DNA from: an uncultured Clostridia bacterium | GTDB lineage: Bacteria; Bacillota_A; Clostridia; TANB77; CAG-508 | Direction of reading: 5' to 3' | Assembly: GCA_944393405.1 (NCBI GenBank) | Contig: CALYAC010000008.1 | Coordinates: 43,354-107,353, forward strand | Length of the DNA: 64,000 bases | Part shown: piece after piece, positions 8,069 through 17,792 of the stretch | Position numbering within the stretch: position 1 is the stretch's first letter | Layout of the letters: each line of letters starts with the position of its first letter | Notes under the pieces: generated by a model | What the model was told of the DNA's origin: nothing | Databases searched by the model: none | What the model saw: the letters and a program-made list of their open reading frames with translations, nothing else | Program-made: the position numbers and the translations under genes

Positions 8069-9145
8069 TTACCTTATAATTATATCACTTTCTTTTCCTT
8101 TATTTACTTCTTTTTCTAATCCTTGTACATATCCAATTTTACTATTAATTAACATATCTATTGTTTCCATATCTATATTTAATCCAAAAGTTTTAATACA
8201 TTCTTCTGGTGAACTTTTTTTCATCTTTTCTTGAAAATTTACTAGCATCTCTTTAGCTTTATTTGGATCTTGTTCATATATTCTCTGAAAATATGGAGAT
8301 GTAATTAGATCCCCTATTATATATCTAGATATATATTCCATTGATCTTCTCTCTTTTATTACTTCCTGTAATGCAACCATGATATCTTCTTCCGTTAATG
8401 TATATCCAGATTTTTGTAAATGCTTTTTTATTATATCTAGGTTAAGACTTTTATTTTGTCTAAGAGCTATCGCAAGCTCCATTCTGGCCAGCATGACCAT
8501 GCAATCTTTTTTTATTCCTTTTGCCTTCATTGCTCTTCTTTGTATAACTCTATTTTTCGTAATTTTTCCTTTTCTTAATAGATAATAGTCCATTAAGTTT
8601 TCTATACAATCTGTACTAGTTTCTCCTAATAAAGAATTAAATTTTGTTGGTGTATTTAAATCTGTGTCCATAGTGTGAGCTAATTCATGTGATAAATCAT
8701 ATACATCTTCAATTTCTCCTCTCATTGGTACAAAAATAGTTTTTCTACCATTTCTAATATATCTTCTTTTACCTCCATTTTTATCATATGCATATATAAC
8801 TGCTTTTTGTGTAGTAACCATTGGATTATTAGGATAATGATTTAAACTTCCTGCTTTTTTATCATATATATAAATTGGTATCTTACTTGTACCTGTTATA
8901 ATTGATTTTGCTTTTTCATACATGCCATTATCAAGTTCTTGATAAAATTCTAATACAGTTTTTATTGCTTCTCTCCTACTCATATTTATATGTATTGGTG
9001 TGGTTTTATCTATTTTTATATCTGGCACTCTAAAAAAATGAGACTTAACAATATGATATATCATTTTTCTCTCTGGAAATCTATCCAATTCTTTTGCATC
9101 TTTTATAGCACATCTATTAAGTAAATCCATATCTACTTTTTCCAT
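8069..9145 (-). CDS. Putative zinc metallopeptidase with HELAH motif
   Basis: 358 aa, no signal peptide. The zincin motif HELAH is at residues 153-157 (YDLSHELAHTMDTDLNT). A second acidic segment, LGETSTDCIENLMDYYLL (about 173-190), could supply the third zinc ligand (E175 or E182), as in M3-like gluzincins. The rest is helical and basic. It does not show the longer M3 signatures, so the family is uncertain and peptidase activity is inferred from the motif only. It starts about 50 bp after the terminator of the yolD-polymerase unit and is followed at once by a small membrane protein. Confidence 0.6.
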   Translation of the reverse strand: MEKVDMDLLNRCAIKDAKELDRFPERKMIYHIVKSHFFRVPDIKIDKTTPIHINMSRREAIKTVLEFYQELDNGMYEKAKSIITGTSKIPIYIYDKKAGSLNHYPNNPMVTTQKAVIYAYDKNGGKRRYIRNGRKTIFVPMRGEIEDVYDLSHELAHTMDTDLNTPTKFNSLLGETSTDCIENLMDYYLLRKGKITKNRVIQRRAMKAKGIKKDCMVMLARMELAIALRQNKSLNLDIIKKHLQKSGYTLTEEDIMVALQEVIKERRSMEYISRYIIGDLITSPYFQRIYEQDPNKAKEMLVNFQEKMKKSSPEECIKTFGLNIDMETIDMLINSKIGYVQGLEKEVNKGKESDIIIR

Positions 9146-9192
9146 ATATTTCTCCTATTAAATATATATTACTGCTTTATTTAATATAGCAT

Positions 9193-9223
9193 AAAAGCAA
9201 GTAATTATCAACCAATTACTTGC
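9193..9223 (-). terminator. Terminator of the polymerase-yolD unit
   Basis: A perfect 10-bp stem (9197-9206 with 9214-9223) around a 7-nt loop, followed on the minus strand by UUUU. It lies 11 bp after the yolD-like stop codon. Confidence 0.8.
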
Positions 9224-9233
9224 CTTTATATAT

Positions 9234-9551
9234 TTATAAAATGATATCTAAAATATCACATATATTAATTTCTTCTAAGTCATCAATTATTATTTTCTTT
9301 TTTATATAATTTATCTTAGTTATCATTCCTTCTATTTGTATATATTTATTATTTTTATAATACTTTATTTTAATTTTGTTTCCTTGTTTTATTCTATTAA
9401 ATTTATCTTGTAATTCTTCTAGACTTTCTTCTGATAATTCTATTTTTTCATCATATTCCATTTCTTTTTCTATTTGTCTTAACGCTTCTTGAAGACCTGT
9501 TAATGCATCAAATGGTAAAAATTGTTTTGCTCTTTCTATTCTACTCACCAC
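9234..9551 (-). CDS. YolD-like protein
   Basis: 105 aa. The N-terminal motif SRIERAKQFLPFDALTGLQEALRQ is the hallmark of YolD-like proteins, which are encoded next to Y-family polymerases in Firmicutes and are thought to play a role like UmuD's. The start is a GTG at 9551, preceded by AGGAGG; a second GTG follows directly. Its first codons overlap the last codons of the polymerase gene, so translation is probably coupled. Confidence 0.85.
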   Translation of the reverse strand: MVSRIERAKQFLPFDALTGLQEALRQIEKEMEYDEKIELSEESLEELQDKFNRIKQGNKIKIKYYKNNKYIQIEGMITKINYIKKKIIIDDLEEINICDILDIIL

Positions 9552-10801
9552 CGGTTATGACCTCCTATTAATCTATTTCTTATCATTGTAGTAGCTCCAT
9601 CTTCAAAGTTCATTCCTCTTAATATTTTATTTTTTCCCATGCTATTTTTTATATTACAGATTGTAAGTTCTAATTTCTTCTCTTTATCTACTTTCTTTTG
9701 GTCTGTAAACAAATTAAGTTGAACATTGTTTTCTTCAATCACATTTTCAAAGCTAATTCCAATTCTTCTTATAGGAACACTTCTATTAGTTGTCTTATCA
9801 TAGATTAGTAAAAATTCTTTTAAAAGTTCTGAATATATATTAGTATAGTTATTGATTCTTTTTGAGCCTCCTGTAGATGGAATTACATTTTTTGAATATC
9901 CTATATATAGATGTATTACATCTGTCACTAAATTTTTTTCTATTAGTCTTAAACTTCCAAGTTCAACCATTTCTTTTAATACTAATCTAGTCTTTTCAAA
10001 TGAATAATCTTCAAATAATATTTGATTGTTTGAAATTGAATTTGTTTTTGGCTTGTATGCCTTTATATCTGCAATAGTGCAAGATTCTTTTCCCCAAGCA
10101 TGATCAATTATATATTCTGCATTTATTCCAAACTCTTTATACAGCTTTCTTTGATTTGCTGTTGCTATATCATGCATATCATATATTCCTAGCCTATTTA
10201 ATCTTTTTTCTATTCCTTTTCCTATTTGCCAAAAATCATTAAGAGGTCTATGATACCATAATTCTTTTTTATATTTTTCTTCATCTAAATAACCTATATT
10301 ATTTACACTATGTTTTGCAGTAATATCTAGTGCTATTTTTGCTAAATATAAATTTGTTCCTATTCCTGCTGTTGCTGTTATTCCGTAATTATCATATATA
10401 TCTTTTATAATAGTTTTAGCAAGCTTTATAGGAGATTTATTATATAATTTAAAATAATTAGTTGCATCTATAAAAGCTTCATCGATTGAATACACATGTA
10501 TATCATTTTTTGAAAAATATTTTAAATAAACCCTATAAATATTAGCAGAATATTCTATATATTTCTTCATCCTTGGCATTGCTATTATATATTTTATATT
10601 CTTTGGTATTTCAAAAATCCTGCACCTATTTTTTACTCCTAACATTTTCATTTTAGGAGATACCGCTAAACATATTGTGCCCTTACCTCGTGTTTCATCT
10701 GCTACTACTAAATTAGTATTAAATGGATCTAAACCTCTTTCAACACATTCTACAGATGCATAAAAAGTTTTTAAATCTATACACATATATATTTTTTGCA
10801 T
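9545..10801 (-). CDS. Y-family DNA polymerase, UvrX/YqjW type
   Basis: 418 aa. Catalytic acidic residues are D9 (MCIDLKTFYASVE) and D107/E108 (YSIDEAF), the two-metal site of translesion polymerases. The HhH region (GIGKGIEKRLNRLGI pattern near residue 195) and the little-finger domain follow. Pairing with a yolD gene and an SOS-like operator in the promoter mark it as the SOS-inducible UvrX/YqjW branch. A second Y-family gene (dinB) lies at 31 kb. It works in error-prone bypass of damaged template. Confidence 0.88.
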   Translation of the reverse strand: MQKIYMCIDLKTFYASVECVERGLDPFNTNLVVADETRGKGTICLAVSPKMKMLGVKNRCRIFEIPKNIKYIIAMPRMKKYIEYSANIYRVYLKYFSKNDIHVYSIDEAFIDATNYFKLYNKSPIKLAKTIIKDIYDNYGITATAGIGTNLYLAKIALDITAKHSVNNIGYLDEEKYKKELWYHRPLNDFWQIGKGIEKRLNRLGIYDMHDIATANQRKLYKEFGINAEYIIDHAWGKESCTIADIKAYKPKTNSISNNQILFEDYSFEKTRLVLKEMVELGSLRLIEKNLVTDVIHLYIGYSKNVIPSTGGSKRINNYTNIYSELLKEFLLIYDKTTNRSVPIRRIGISFENVIEENNVQLNLFTDQKKVDKEKKLELTICNIKNSMGKNKILRGMNFEDGATTMIRNRLIGGHNRW

Positions 10802-10835
10802 ATTCTACTCCATAAAATTTTATTAATATATACAT

Positions 10836-10879
10836 ATTATATCACTCAAGCTTATAATTGTAAACACTTGTTTGTGTTT
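10836..10879 (-). promoter_or_regulatory. Promoter and SOS-like operator of the uvrX-type gene
   Basis: On the minus strand -35 TTTACA (10859-10864), 17-bp spacer and -10 TATAAT (10836-10841). The dyad AAAC-ACTT-GTTT (plus strand, 10862-10873), extended as AAACAC/GTGTTT at 10862-10879, overlaps the -35. The same AAAC-N4-GTTTGT core occurs in the recA and dinB promoters, suggesting LexA control. Confidence 0.65.
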
Positions 10880-10889
10880 TATTTAAAAG

Positions 10890-10927
10890 AAATATTTACC
10901 ATTTTTTCTATATTATGGTAAATATTT
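10890..10927 (-). terminator. Terminator after the D-Ala-D-Ala carboxypeptidase gene
   Basis: A 13-bp A/T-rich inverted repeat (AAATATTTACCAT class, 10890-10902 with 10915-10927), 24 bp past the carboxypeptidase stop codon and followed by a U-rich stretch on the minus strand. Confidence 0.6.
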
Positions 10928-10951
10928 AAATAACTATATGTTTTTATAAAA

Positions 10952-12220
10952 TTATATTCTAAATAGTGAGAAACAATTTTTATATACATATGATGCTATA
11001 CTAAAAAATGTTTTCTTTTCTACTGTTTTTTCACATACTATATTAGTTTTTCCGATTTCTTCTCCATTTAATTTAAAGATAACTTCACCTACTTTTTGTC
11101 CTTCATATAATGGTGCTGTTAAGTTTTCTTCTATATTAACTATTTGCTCTATATTTTTATCTTCTCCTTTTTTTATTAAAGTACCAGTATCATTTTCAGC
11201 AATTAGATTAACTGTAGAATTTACTCCTTTGCTTAAGTTTGCTTCCTTTATTATTGTTCCTTTTGTTTCTAACTCTTTATATTGATAATTACTAAATCCA
11301 TAATCTAAAAGTTTCTGCGCTTCTGAAAAACGAATCTTAGTAGTTGGTGCTTTCATTATAACTGCTATTAGTGATAAGCCATCTCTCGTGGCACTAGCAG
11401 ATAAATTATATAATGCAACAGATGTTGATCCTGTTTTTAATCCTGTAGCTCCTTTGTAGTTTCTAATTAACTTATTTGTATTAACAAGTTCTGATTCTCC
11501 GTTTCTTAACGTGTCCATCCATATAGTTGTATAATTTAAAATGGTAGGATGATTATTTAAAAGTTCTCTTGACATTAAAGAAATATCATATGCTGATGTT
11601 ACATGACCATCTTCATCAATACCATGACAATTTTTAAATGTAGTATCATTCATTCCAAGCTCTTTTGCCTTTTCATTCATTTTTTCTACAAAAGCTTCTT
11701 GACTTCCACATAAATAATCTGCCATAGCAACAGTACAATCATTTGCTGATACTACACATATTGCTTTAAGCATTTCATCTACTGTTAGTTCTTCGCCAAC
11801 TTCTAGCCAAATTTGTGATCCTCCCATCCCTGCAGCATCCTCAGTACATGGTACTCTATCACTTAGTGAAATTTGACCTGAATCCAATGCTTCCATAATA
11901 AGTAAGATACTCATAACTTTTGTAACACTCGCTGGTCTTAATTTTTCATGTGGATTATGTTCATATAAAACTTTTCCTGTTTTTTGTTCTATTAGTATTG
12001 CTCCACCTGATTCCAAATTCAAATTATTATCTTTATTATTAATATTTTCTTTATCTATTTTAGCAGATGTTTCTTCTGCTAATGGCTTACTCTCACTAGA
12101 CCATACATACAAACTATCATCTGCTCCAAACACATTTGAAGCTGTAAATATAAATGTACATATAACCAAAATAATTAATATAGTACTAATCTTTTTAATT
12201 TTCTTTTTATCTAAGCACAT
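10952..12220 (-). CDS. D-alanyl-D-alanine carboxypeptidase (DacF/DacA type)
   Basis: 422 aa exported penicillin-binding protein. A hydrophobic signal sequence at residues 10-32 ends in VFGA. The three active-site motifs of peptidase family S11 are present in order: SVTK (98-101), SAN (158-160) and KTG (262-264). A C-terminal beta domain (PBP5_C type) follows. It trims the terminal D-Ala of peptidoglycan stem peptides. An AGGAGG site precedes the ATG. In spore formers, relatives (DacB, DacF) tune cross-linking of cortex; which paralogue this is cannot be told. Confidence 0.9.
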   Translation of the reverse strand: MCLDKKKIKKISTILIILVICTFIFTASNVFGADDSLYVWSSESKPLAEETSAKIDKENINNKDNNLNLESGGAILIEQKTGKVLYEHNPHEKLRPASVTKVMSILLIMEALDSGQISLSDRVPCTEDAAGMGGSQIWLEVGEELTVDEMLKAICVVSANDCTVAMADYLCGSQEAFVEKMNEKAKELGMNDTTFKNCHGIDEDGHVTSAYDISLMSRELLNNHPTILNYTTIWMDTLRNGESELVNTNKLIRNYKGATGLKTGSTSVALYNLSASATRDGLSLIAVIMKAPTTKIRFSEAQKLLDYGFSNYQYKELETKGTIIKEANLSKGVNSTVNLIAENDTGTLIKKGEDKNIEQIVNIEENLTAPLYEGQKVGEVIFKLNGEEIGKTNIVCEKTVEKKTFFSIASYVYKNCFSLFRI

Positions 12221-12296
12221 AAAAAATACCTCCTAATATATGTTATTACAATTATATTTAAGAGATATTTTTTTATTACTATATTTAGTTATTAGT

Positions 12297-13331
12297 CTAT
12301 TCTGATTGTTCCCTTGTAGTTATTAATTTAACTGCATCTGATACACTATTATATTTTTTCCATCCTATCATAATTAATGATTTAATTTTAACATATGACA
12401 TTGCTACTAATAAAGACGCAAAAAATATAATTATTTGTATTACATTATTTAGTATATTATTACTTACTATATATTTATTGAATAATGTAATAAACATTAC
12501 ATGTATTATAAATATATATGTTGAATATTTTCTTCCTATAACAGCTAATTTATTTTTTATATCAACTTGCCTAATTTTTATAGCATATATAAATATTGCA
12601 ACTGCTAGAAAGATCGTACTTATATATAAATCACCTATTGCATTCTTTTTTATTTCATCTAACATATATTCTTCAACTATAGTAGTTGCTGCAAATATTA
12701 ATATCATGATTGATAATTTTCCTGTTGAAAGTTTTTCTTTTAACTTGTCCTCATTTTTATATACCAAATCTCCTAATAGGAAAAATGGTAACCCCATAAA
12801 TAAAAAGTTTCTCATATAAATAGGATCAAAATCTTTGTTAAGTACTACTATTGAATATTCGCCATAAACAATATTAGTCAACAATAAAAAAGGTATAAAA
12901 TAATATAAATATTTACGTATTTTTAGTTTGTCTGACAAATATGCAATTATAAGTACATATAAAAGAGCATTTAAATACCATAATTGAAACGAAAAAGGTG
13001 AACTATTATATAAAAAGCTATTTTTTATTTCTTCTTTATTTGGAACTGTCATATTACCATTTATTATTGTATTTATAATAATATATAATAAATTTGATAA
13101 TACTATCAGTAGAAATATTTTCTTTATTTGTTTTAAAGGCTTTTTTGAAGTTTTATGATAAAAATATCCTGTTATCATGAAAAATATTGGTACAGCTATT
13201 CTACATAATGGCGTAATTATATTTTCAATTTTTCCTTTATATGAAATATGGATGCATATTACTAAAAATGCGCATATAGCTTTTAATACATCTAAATTAT
13301 TTAGTCTTTTTACTTCTACATTTTCCAACAT
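12297..13331 (-). CDS. Acyltransferase family 3 membrane protein
   Basis: 344 aa with about ten predicted membrane helices. The N-terminal RLNNLDVLKAICAFLVICIHISY carries the family's catalytic-type histidine, and PIFFMITGYFYHK matches the conserved second motif. Such proteins transfer acyl groups to sugars or peptidoglycan at the membrane (OatA, polysaccharide acetyltransferases). There is no C-terminal SGNH domain. It starts at an ATG with AAAGGGG upstream and is a single-gene unit upstream of the carboxypeptidase gene, so a wall-modifying role is plausible but not shown. Confidence 0.88.
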   Translation of the reverse strand: MLENVEVKRLNNLDVLKAICAFLVICIHISYKGKIENIITPLCRIAVPIFFMITGYFYHKTSKKPLKQIKKIFLLIVLSNLLYIIINTIINGNMTVPNKEEIKNSFLYNSSPFSFQLWYLNALLYVLIIAYLSDKLKIRKYLYYFIPFLLLTNIVYGEYSIVVLNKDFDPIYMRNFLFMGLPFFLLGDLVYKNEDKLKEKLSTGKLSIMILIFAATTIVEEYMLDEIKKNAIGDLYISTIFLAVAIFIYAIKIRQVDIKNKLAVIGRKYSTYIFIIHVMFITLFNKYIVSNNILNNVIQIIIFFASLLVAMSYVKIKSLIMIGWKKYNSVSDAVKLITTREQSE

Positions 13332-13533
13332 TACACCCCTTTCATTATTTTACTATTTATTTATAAACATTTTAATTATAAGTCTATCTTCTATATTTAT
13401 TATGTTCAATTTGTGTATTTTTTGTAAAATTTTATATTATTAAAATCTAAAAATTTATTCAATCCATATTATCTAATTCTTTCGAACATAGATATTTTAT
13501 CAGATTTTAGACTATTTGTTAAGTTTATACTAT

Positions 13534-13572
13534 AAAAAAACAACCTTAATTAAAAATTAATTAAAGTTGTTT
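13534..13572 (-). terminator. Terminator after ytfJ
   Basis: The arms 13538-13544 and 13566-13572 (AAACAAC/GTTGTTT), extended by TTAATTAA-type pairing, with a run of U on the minus strand. It lies just after the ytfJ stop codon. Confidence 0.75.
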
Positions 13573-13582
13573 ATACTAATCT

Positions 13583-14284
13583 CTATTCTTTATTCATATT
13601 ATTTTCATCCGTTTCATCATATTCATATTCGTAATCTTCTTGCATAATTGGTTCATCTTTTTGGTTATTTACTTGTCCATGAAATTGTATTCTATTTCTT
13701 CTTGGATGTATTTTATTTACTGCTTGATTTATATTATTAGGATTTTGATTAATATTTTGGCTTAATACATGACTTGTATTTTCTATTTTGTCTGTAAAAT
13801 TTTCTAGTCTTTCCTTTGCCTCTTTATTTTCTCTTTCTTCACGTTTAATCTCTTCTTTTCTCTCTTCTTTTTTATTTTGCATTGATTTATTCAAATAACA
13901 ATTTGCTTTTTCTATTAAGTCTGGTACATAATCAACTAATCTATCTAAACTAGATGAGTGGTTTACAGGAAGTAACTTTACGTTATTTTGACTTACAACT
14001 AAAAACGCTATTGGTGAAATACTAACTCCTGCACCTGCACCACCTCCAAATGGTAATCTGTATTGAACTTGTTCTTCTTTTTCTTTTTTAGTGTATTCGT
14101 CTAAAGTTTCCCCTCTGAATTCGCTACCTCCTGCTGCAAATCCAAGACCTACTTTTGATATTGGTATTATTACCATATTATTACTAGTTTCAATAGGTTC
14201 TCCCACAATTGTATTTACATCTATCATATCTTGTATGCTATTCATTGCAGTTAGCATAAGTCCTTCTATTGGATGTTCATTCAT
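13583..14284 (-). CDS. ytfJ: Sporulation protein YtfJ/GerW family
   Basis: 233 aa. Residues 1-110 match YtfJ: EGLMLTAMNSIQDMIDVNTIVGEPI, VIIPISKVGLGFAAGGSEF and the glycine-rich LPFGGGAGAGVSISPIAFLVV. In Bacillus subtilis the gene is sporulation-expressed and needed for normal germination. The remaining 120 residues are a charged, low-complexity extension (KEERKEEIKREEREN, then acidic and Asn-rich) that is unusually long for the family. It follows a DUF2953 gene by 53 bp, the same neighbourhood as ytfI-ytfJ in Bacillus. Confidence 0.92.
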   Translation of the reverse strand: MNEHPIEGLMLTAMNSIQDMIDVNTIVGEPIETSNNMVIIPISKVGLGFAAGGSEFRGETLDEYTKKEKEEQVQYRLPFGGGAGAGVSISPIAFLVVSQNNVKLLPVNHSSSLDRLVDYVPDLIEKANCYLNKSMQNKKEERKEEIKREERENKEAKERLENFTDKIENTSHVLSQNINQNPNNINQAVNKIHPRRNRIQFHGQVNNQKDEPIMQEDYEYEYDETDENNMNKE

Positions 14285-14337
14285 TTTATCATCTCTCCTT
14301 TTCTTTTTACCAATAATATGTACAATTTTTAGTTAAT

Positions 14338-15021
14338 TTATACATTACAATTAATTTTACTTTTTGTAGTTTCTAATTTTGCTTTTCTATTTTGATTCAA
14401 CTTGTTTGTTTTATTTTTCTTTTTCTCTTTAAAATCCAAATATACTTTTATACATGTTTTTAAAATATTTGATATTTTAAAATTTAATATGCTTTCTAAT
14501 TCTATATAATATTTATTACCATTATTATATATCGGATCTACTATATAGCTTATCTTGTCTAGATTTTCCTTTCTTACACTTTTAGATAATATTATAGATA
14601 ATACCATGCAAATTATTGGCACTAAATAACTTGTTAAAATTACATTTTCTATTCCGATGTTTATATGTAATTTTAATTTTTTTATTTCTGGTTTTATTTT
14701 TAATATTTCTTTCATATCATATACTGATATATTTCTTTCCAGTTTTTGTATATCAATTTTTTCTAAATGCATTTTTCTAAACATTCTATTTATTTTTAAT
14801 TTGTTTAATTTAATTGTTAACCATTTAATTTTATTTATAAATTTTAAAGAGATATTTATTTTATAATTATTATTAATAATATATTTTTTACTATTTTTAA
14901 TATTTTTTAAATTAGAAATTTTAAAGTCATTTATTTCTATTTGTATATGTGAAAATATTATTAAAGTTAGAAAGATTAATATAGAAATAAAAATTAATAA
15001 AATAAAAAAAACTAATGTCAT
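14338..15021 (-). CDS. DUF2953 membrane-anchored protein (YtfI-like)
   Basis: 227 aa. One N-terminal membrane helix (residues 3-24) and a second hydrophobic stretch near 130-148 flank a Lys/Ile-rich domain. The C-terminal part PIYNNGNKYYIELESILNFKISNILK is the conserved DUF2953 core. It is directly upstream of ytfJ, as in Bacillus, supporting a sporulation-related but undefined role. The sequence is extremely AT-rich and divergent. Confidence 0.75.
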   Translation of the reverse strand: MTLVFFILLIFISILIFLTLIIFSHIQIEINDFKISNLKNIKNSKKYIINNNYKINISLKFINKIKWLTIKLNKLKINRMFRKMHLEKIDIQKLERNISVYDMKEILKIKPEIKKLKLHINIGIENVILTSYLVPIICMVLSIILSKSVRKENLDKISYIVDPIYNNGNKYYIELESILNFKISNILKTCIKVYLDFKEKKKNKTNKLNQNRKAKLETTKSKINCNV

Positions 15022-15135
15022 ATAACCTCCTTTTATAGATTGCTATATAATATTAGTTTTTCCAAATTTTTCTTTTTTAAACCAATTTATTTGAATATTT
15101 TATATATTAAGTTAATATCTTATTAACTTTTAAAT

Positions 15136-15900
15136 CTAATTTAAATTTGTTTTCTTACTATTTTTTTCTACAGTTATATTACCAAAAAGCTCTTCTTGAG
15201 TTGTTAATACTTTACTTCTTCTCGAAAGTTCTAATAAACCTGTAAATGCTGTAACAATTTCAGGCTTAGAACATTTCTTTTTAGAAAACAAATTATTAAA
15301 CACAAATTTTTTATGATGTAATAATTCTTTAAACATTGTTTTTACTTTATCTGCTACTGTATATGTTTCTGTAATTGCTATCTTTTCTATATTTTTTGCA
15401 TTTTCATTTAGTCTAGAAGCATTTTTTTCTACAATTTCTGAATATATATCTGAAATTATATCTTTTTTATATTCTTTTTCTAGCTTCTGTTTTGGAAGTT
15501 CTATTATTTCAGGCGCTTTAAATATATTATTACCACTATTTTCATACATCTGTCTTAATGTCTTAGTAATTTCCTTATATCTTTTATATTCTAGAATTCT
15601 TTGTAAAAGTTCTTCTTCTGTTAATTCTTTTTCATCTTCAACTTGATTAGGTAAAAGATTCTTTGATTTTAAGTAAAGAAGTGTTGAAGCCATAACTAAA
15701 AATTCACTAGTAACTTCTAAATTCATTTTTTCCATTTCATTAATATATTCTATATATTGATCTGTTATTTTACTTAAATTAATTTCATATATATTCATTT
15801 TATTTTTATCAATCAAATGGCATAGTAAATCAAGAGGACCTTCAAAGTTCTCTAATTTTACCTTATATTTATTTGTTTCTAATGTTAATATATTTTGCAT
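15136..15900 (-). CDS. scpA: Segregation and condensation protein A
   Basis: 254 aa kleisin. The N-terminal signature YKVKLENFEGPLDLLCHLIDKNKMNIYEINLSKITDQYIEYI, the central LEVTSEFLVMASTLLYLKSKNLLP and the C-terminal winged-helix part ending FTGLLELSRRSKVLTTQEELFGNI are all present. ScpA links the SMC heads with ScpB to condense and separate chromosomes. scpB is not next to it here. It starts one base after the recX stop, so it belongs to the recA-mazG-recX-scpA transcript. Confidence 0.95.
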   Translation of the reverse strand: MQNILTLETNKYKVKLENFEGPLDLLCHLIDKNKMNIYEINLSKITDQYIEYINEMEKMNLEVTSEFLVMASTLLYLKSKNLLPNQVEDEKELTEEELLQRILEYKRYKEITKTLRQMYENSGNNIFKAPEIIELPKQKLEKEYKKDIISDIYSEIVEKNASRLNENAKNIEKIAITETYTVADKVKTMFKELLHHKKFVFNNLFSKKKCSKPEIVTAFTGLLELSRRSKVLTTQEELFGNITVEKNSKKTNLN

Positions 15901-15901
15901 T

Positions 15902-16366
15902 TTACTCTCCTACTTCTTTGATTGCCTGTTTTACTAAATCTGATTTATATCCTTTTTTTAGTAAATATTGTATTAATTCTTGTTCTTCCATTCCGGTTAT
16001 TTTTTTTATGATAATATTCTTTGCTGAATTTATTTCATACTCTTCAAGTTTATCAGAGTTTTTATAGAAATAATCATCAATTAAATCCTTATTTAATCCT
16101 TTAGAAAGTAATTTATATTTTAATTCTTTTAAAGATAAATTTCTAATATTTATAAACTCTGTAACCGCTCTATCTATATAATTTTCGTCATTTATATATC
16201 CAATTTCTTTTAAATTTTCAATTACATCATCTAATAAATCTATTTCATCAATATTACTAAATTTTCTACGTATTTCTTGTTCTGTTCTTTTTTTATACAT
16301 AATGTATTTTAATACTTTAGTCTTTAATTTATCTATTCTTTCTAACTCTTCTAAATTATATGCCAT
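15902..16366 (-). CDS. recX: Regulatory protein RecX
   Basis: 154 aa built of the tandem three-helix RecX repeats: KVLKYIMYKKRTEQEIRRKF, VIENLKEIGYINDENYIDRAVTEF, LKELKYKLLSKGLNKDLIDDYF and LIQYLLKKGYKSDLVKQAIKE. RecX binds RecA filaments and limits their activity. It lies in the recA operon, separated from recA by a short mazG-like gene, with 1-2 bp gaps on both sides indicating coupled translation. Confidence 0.92.
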   Translation of the reverse strand: MAYNLEELERIDKLKTKVLKYIMYKKRTEQEIRRKFSNIDEIDLLDDVIENLKEIGYINDENYIDRAVTEFINIRNLSLKELKYKLLSKGLNKDLIDDYFYKNSDKLEEYEINSAKNIIIKKITGMEEQELIQYLLKKGYKSDLVKQAIKEVGE

Positions 16367-16367
16367 A

Positions 16368-16709
16368 TTATTTCCATACTCTCTTAATATTTTTCTTTTC
16401 TTTATTTATAAGAGCTTGCATTAAATCTATGTCATACTCATCACACATTGTTAATATGTATATAAACACATCTGCAATTTCATCAGAAATTTCATCTTCT
16501 TTTGGATCGTTTTGATCTATTTTCATATTAGTAGATTTTCTTACTTCTTTTGCAAGCTCTCCTATTTCTTCAGTAAGTAATAACATTATTTCTTGTTTGC
16601 TTTGACCTTTAAAGCCTCTAGCTAATAACATTTTATTTATATATTCTTGAATATCTTTTATAGTTGAATCATCATTTAATTTAGATAGTTCATTTTCTAA
16701 ATTATACAT
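16368..16709 (-). CDS. MazG-like nucleotide pyrophosphohydrolase
   Basis: 113 aa from the ATG at 16709, with AGGAG eleven bases upstream; an earlier start would overlap recA. The helical core TIKDIQEYINKML, EIMLLLTEEIGELAKEVRKS (the EExxE metal site) and DEIADVFIYILTMCDEYDID (the ExxD pair) fits single-domain MazG/MazG-like NTP pyrophosphatases that remove aberrant nucleotides. It is encoded within the recA-recX operon, consistent with a house-cleaning role near DNA repair. Confidence 0.85.
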   Translation of the reverse strand: MYNLENELSKLNDDSTIKDIQEYINKMLLARGFKGQSKQEIMLLLTEEIGELAKEVRKSTNMKIDQNDPKEDEISDEIADVFIYILTMCDEYDIDLMQALINKEKKNIKRVWK

Positions 16710-16716
16710 TATATTA

Positions 16717-17775
16717 TTACTCCTCTGGTTCTTTTTCTTGTTCTTCATCTACTTCCTCGTCTCCAAGGCTCTTTTCGAATGCAGCATTAAAATTATCTCT
16801 TATTTTTTGTTCAACTTCTTTAGCTATTTCTGGATTTTCAGCTAGATATTTCTTAACATTTTCTCTACCTTGTCCTATTCTTTCTCCATTATAGCTAAAC
16901 CATGAACCTGCTTTTTCTATTATATCTAAGTTTACAGCTATATCTAAAATATTTCCTTCTTTTGAAATACCTTTTCCATATACTATATCAAATTCAGCTT
17001 CTCTAAATGGTGGAGCCACTTTGTTTTTTACAACTTTAACTCTTGCTCTATTTCCTACGACTTCACCATCTTGTTTAATATTTTCTATTTTTCTTATATC
17101 TAGTCTTACAGAAGCATAATATTTAAGTGCTCTACCTCCAGCTGTTGTTTCTGGATTTCCAAACATTACACCAACTTTTTCTCTTAATTGATTTATAAAT
17201 ATTACAACTGCTTTTGATTTATTAATAACACCTGCTAACTTTCTTAAAGCTTGTGACATAAGTCTTGCTTGTAAACCAACATGTGCATCTCCCATATCTC
17301 CATCTATTTCAGCTTTTGGGACTAAAGCTGCAACTGAGTCTACAACTATAATATCAATAGCACCACTTCTTACTAGAGCTTCTGTTATTTCTAATGCTTG
17401 TTCTCCTGTATCTGGTTGAGATACTATTAAATTATCTATATCCACCCCTAAATGTTTTGAATAAACTGGATCAAGAGCATGTTCTGCATCTATAAATGCT
17501 GCTTCTCCTCCTAATTTTTGTGCTTCAGCAATCATATGTAATGCTAAAGTTGTTTTTCCTGATGATTCAGGACCATATATTTCAACTATTCTTCCTCTTG
17601 GAATTCCTCCAATACCTAATGCTATATCAAGACTTAGAGCACCTGTTGGAATTGCTTCTACCTCCATTGCCCCAAAGTCACCTAATTTCATTACAGATCC
17701 TTTTCCAAATTGTTTTTCAATTTGTCCTAAAGCTGCTTCTAATGCTCTCATTTTTTCTGGGTTTTGATTACTCAT
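16717..17775 (-). CDS. recA: Recombinase RecA
   Basis: 352 aa, full length. Walker A GPESSGKT is at residues 68-75, the Walker B strand [12 protein letters not shown] near 143, the L1 and L2 loops around [25 protein letters not shown] and [28 protein letters not shown], and an acidic C-terminal tail ([14 protein letters not shown]). RecA forms filaments on single-stranded DNA, drives strand exchange and triggers LexA self-cleavage. It has its own promoter with an SOS-like operator and heads the recA-mazG-recX-scpA unit. Confidence 0.98.
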   Translation of the reverse strand: MSNQNPEKMRALEAALGQIEKQFGKGSVMKLGDFGAMEVEAIPTGALSLDIALGIGGIPRGRIVEIYGPESSGKTTLALHMIAEAQKLGGEAAFIDAEHALDPVYSKHLGVDIDNLIVSQPDTGEQALEITEALVRSGAIDIIVVDSVAALVPKAEIDGDMGDAHVGLQARLMSQALRKLAGVINKSKAVVIFINQLREKVGVMFGNPETTAGGRALKYYASVRLDIRKIENIKQDGEVVGNRARVKVVKNKVAPPFREAEFDIVYGKGISKEGNILDIAVNLDIIEKAGSWFSYNGERIGQGRENVKKYLAENPEIAKEVEQKIRDNFNAAFEKSLGDEEVDEEQEKEPEE

Positions 17776-17792
17776 TTATTTTTCCTCCTTAT

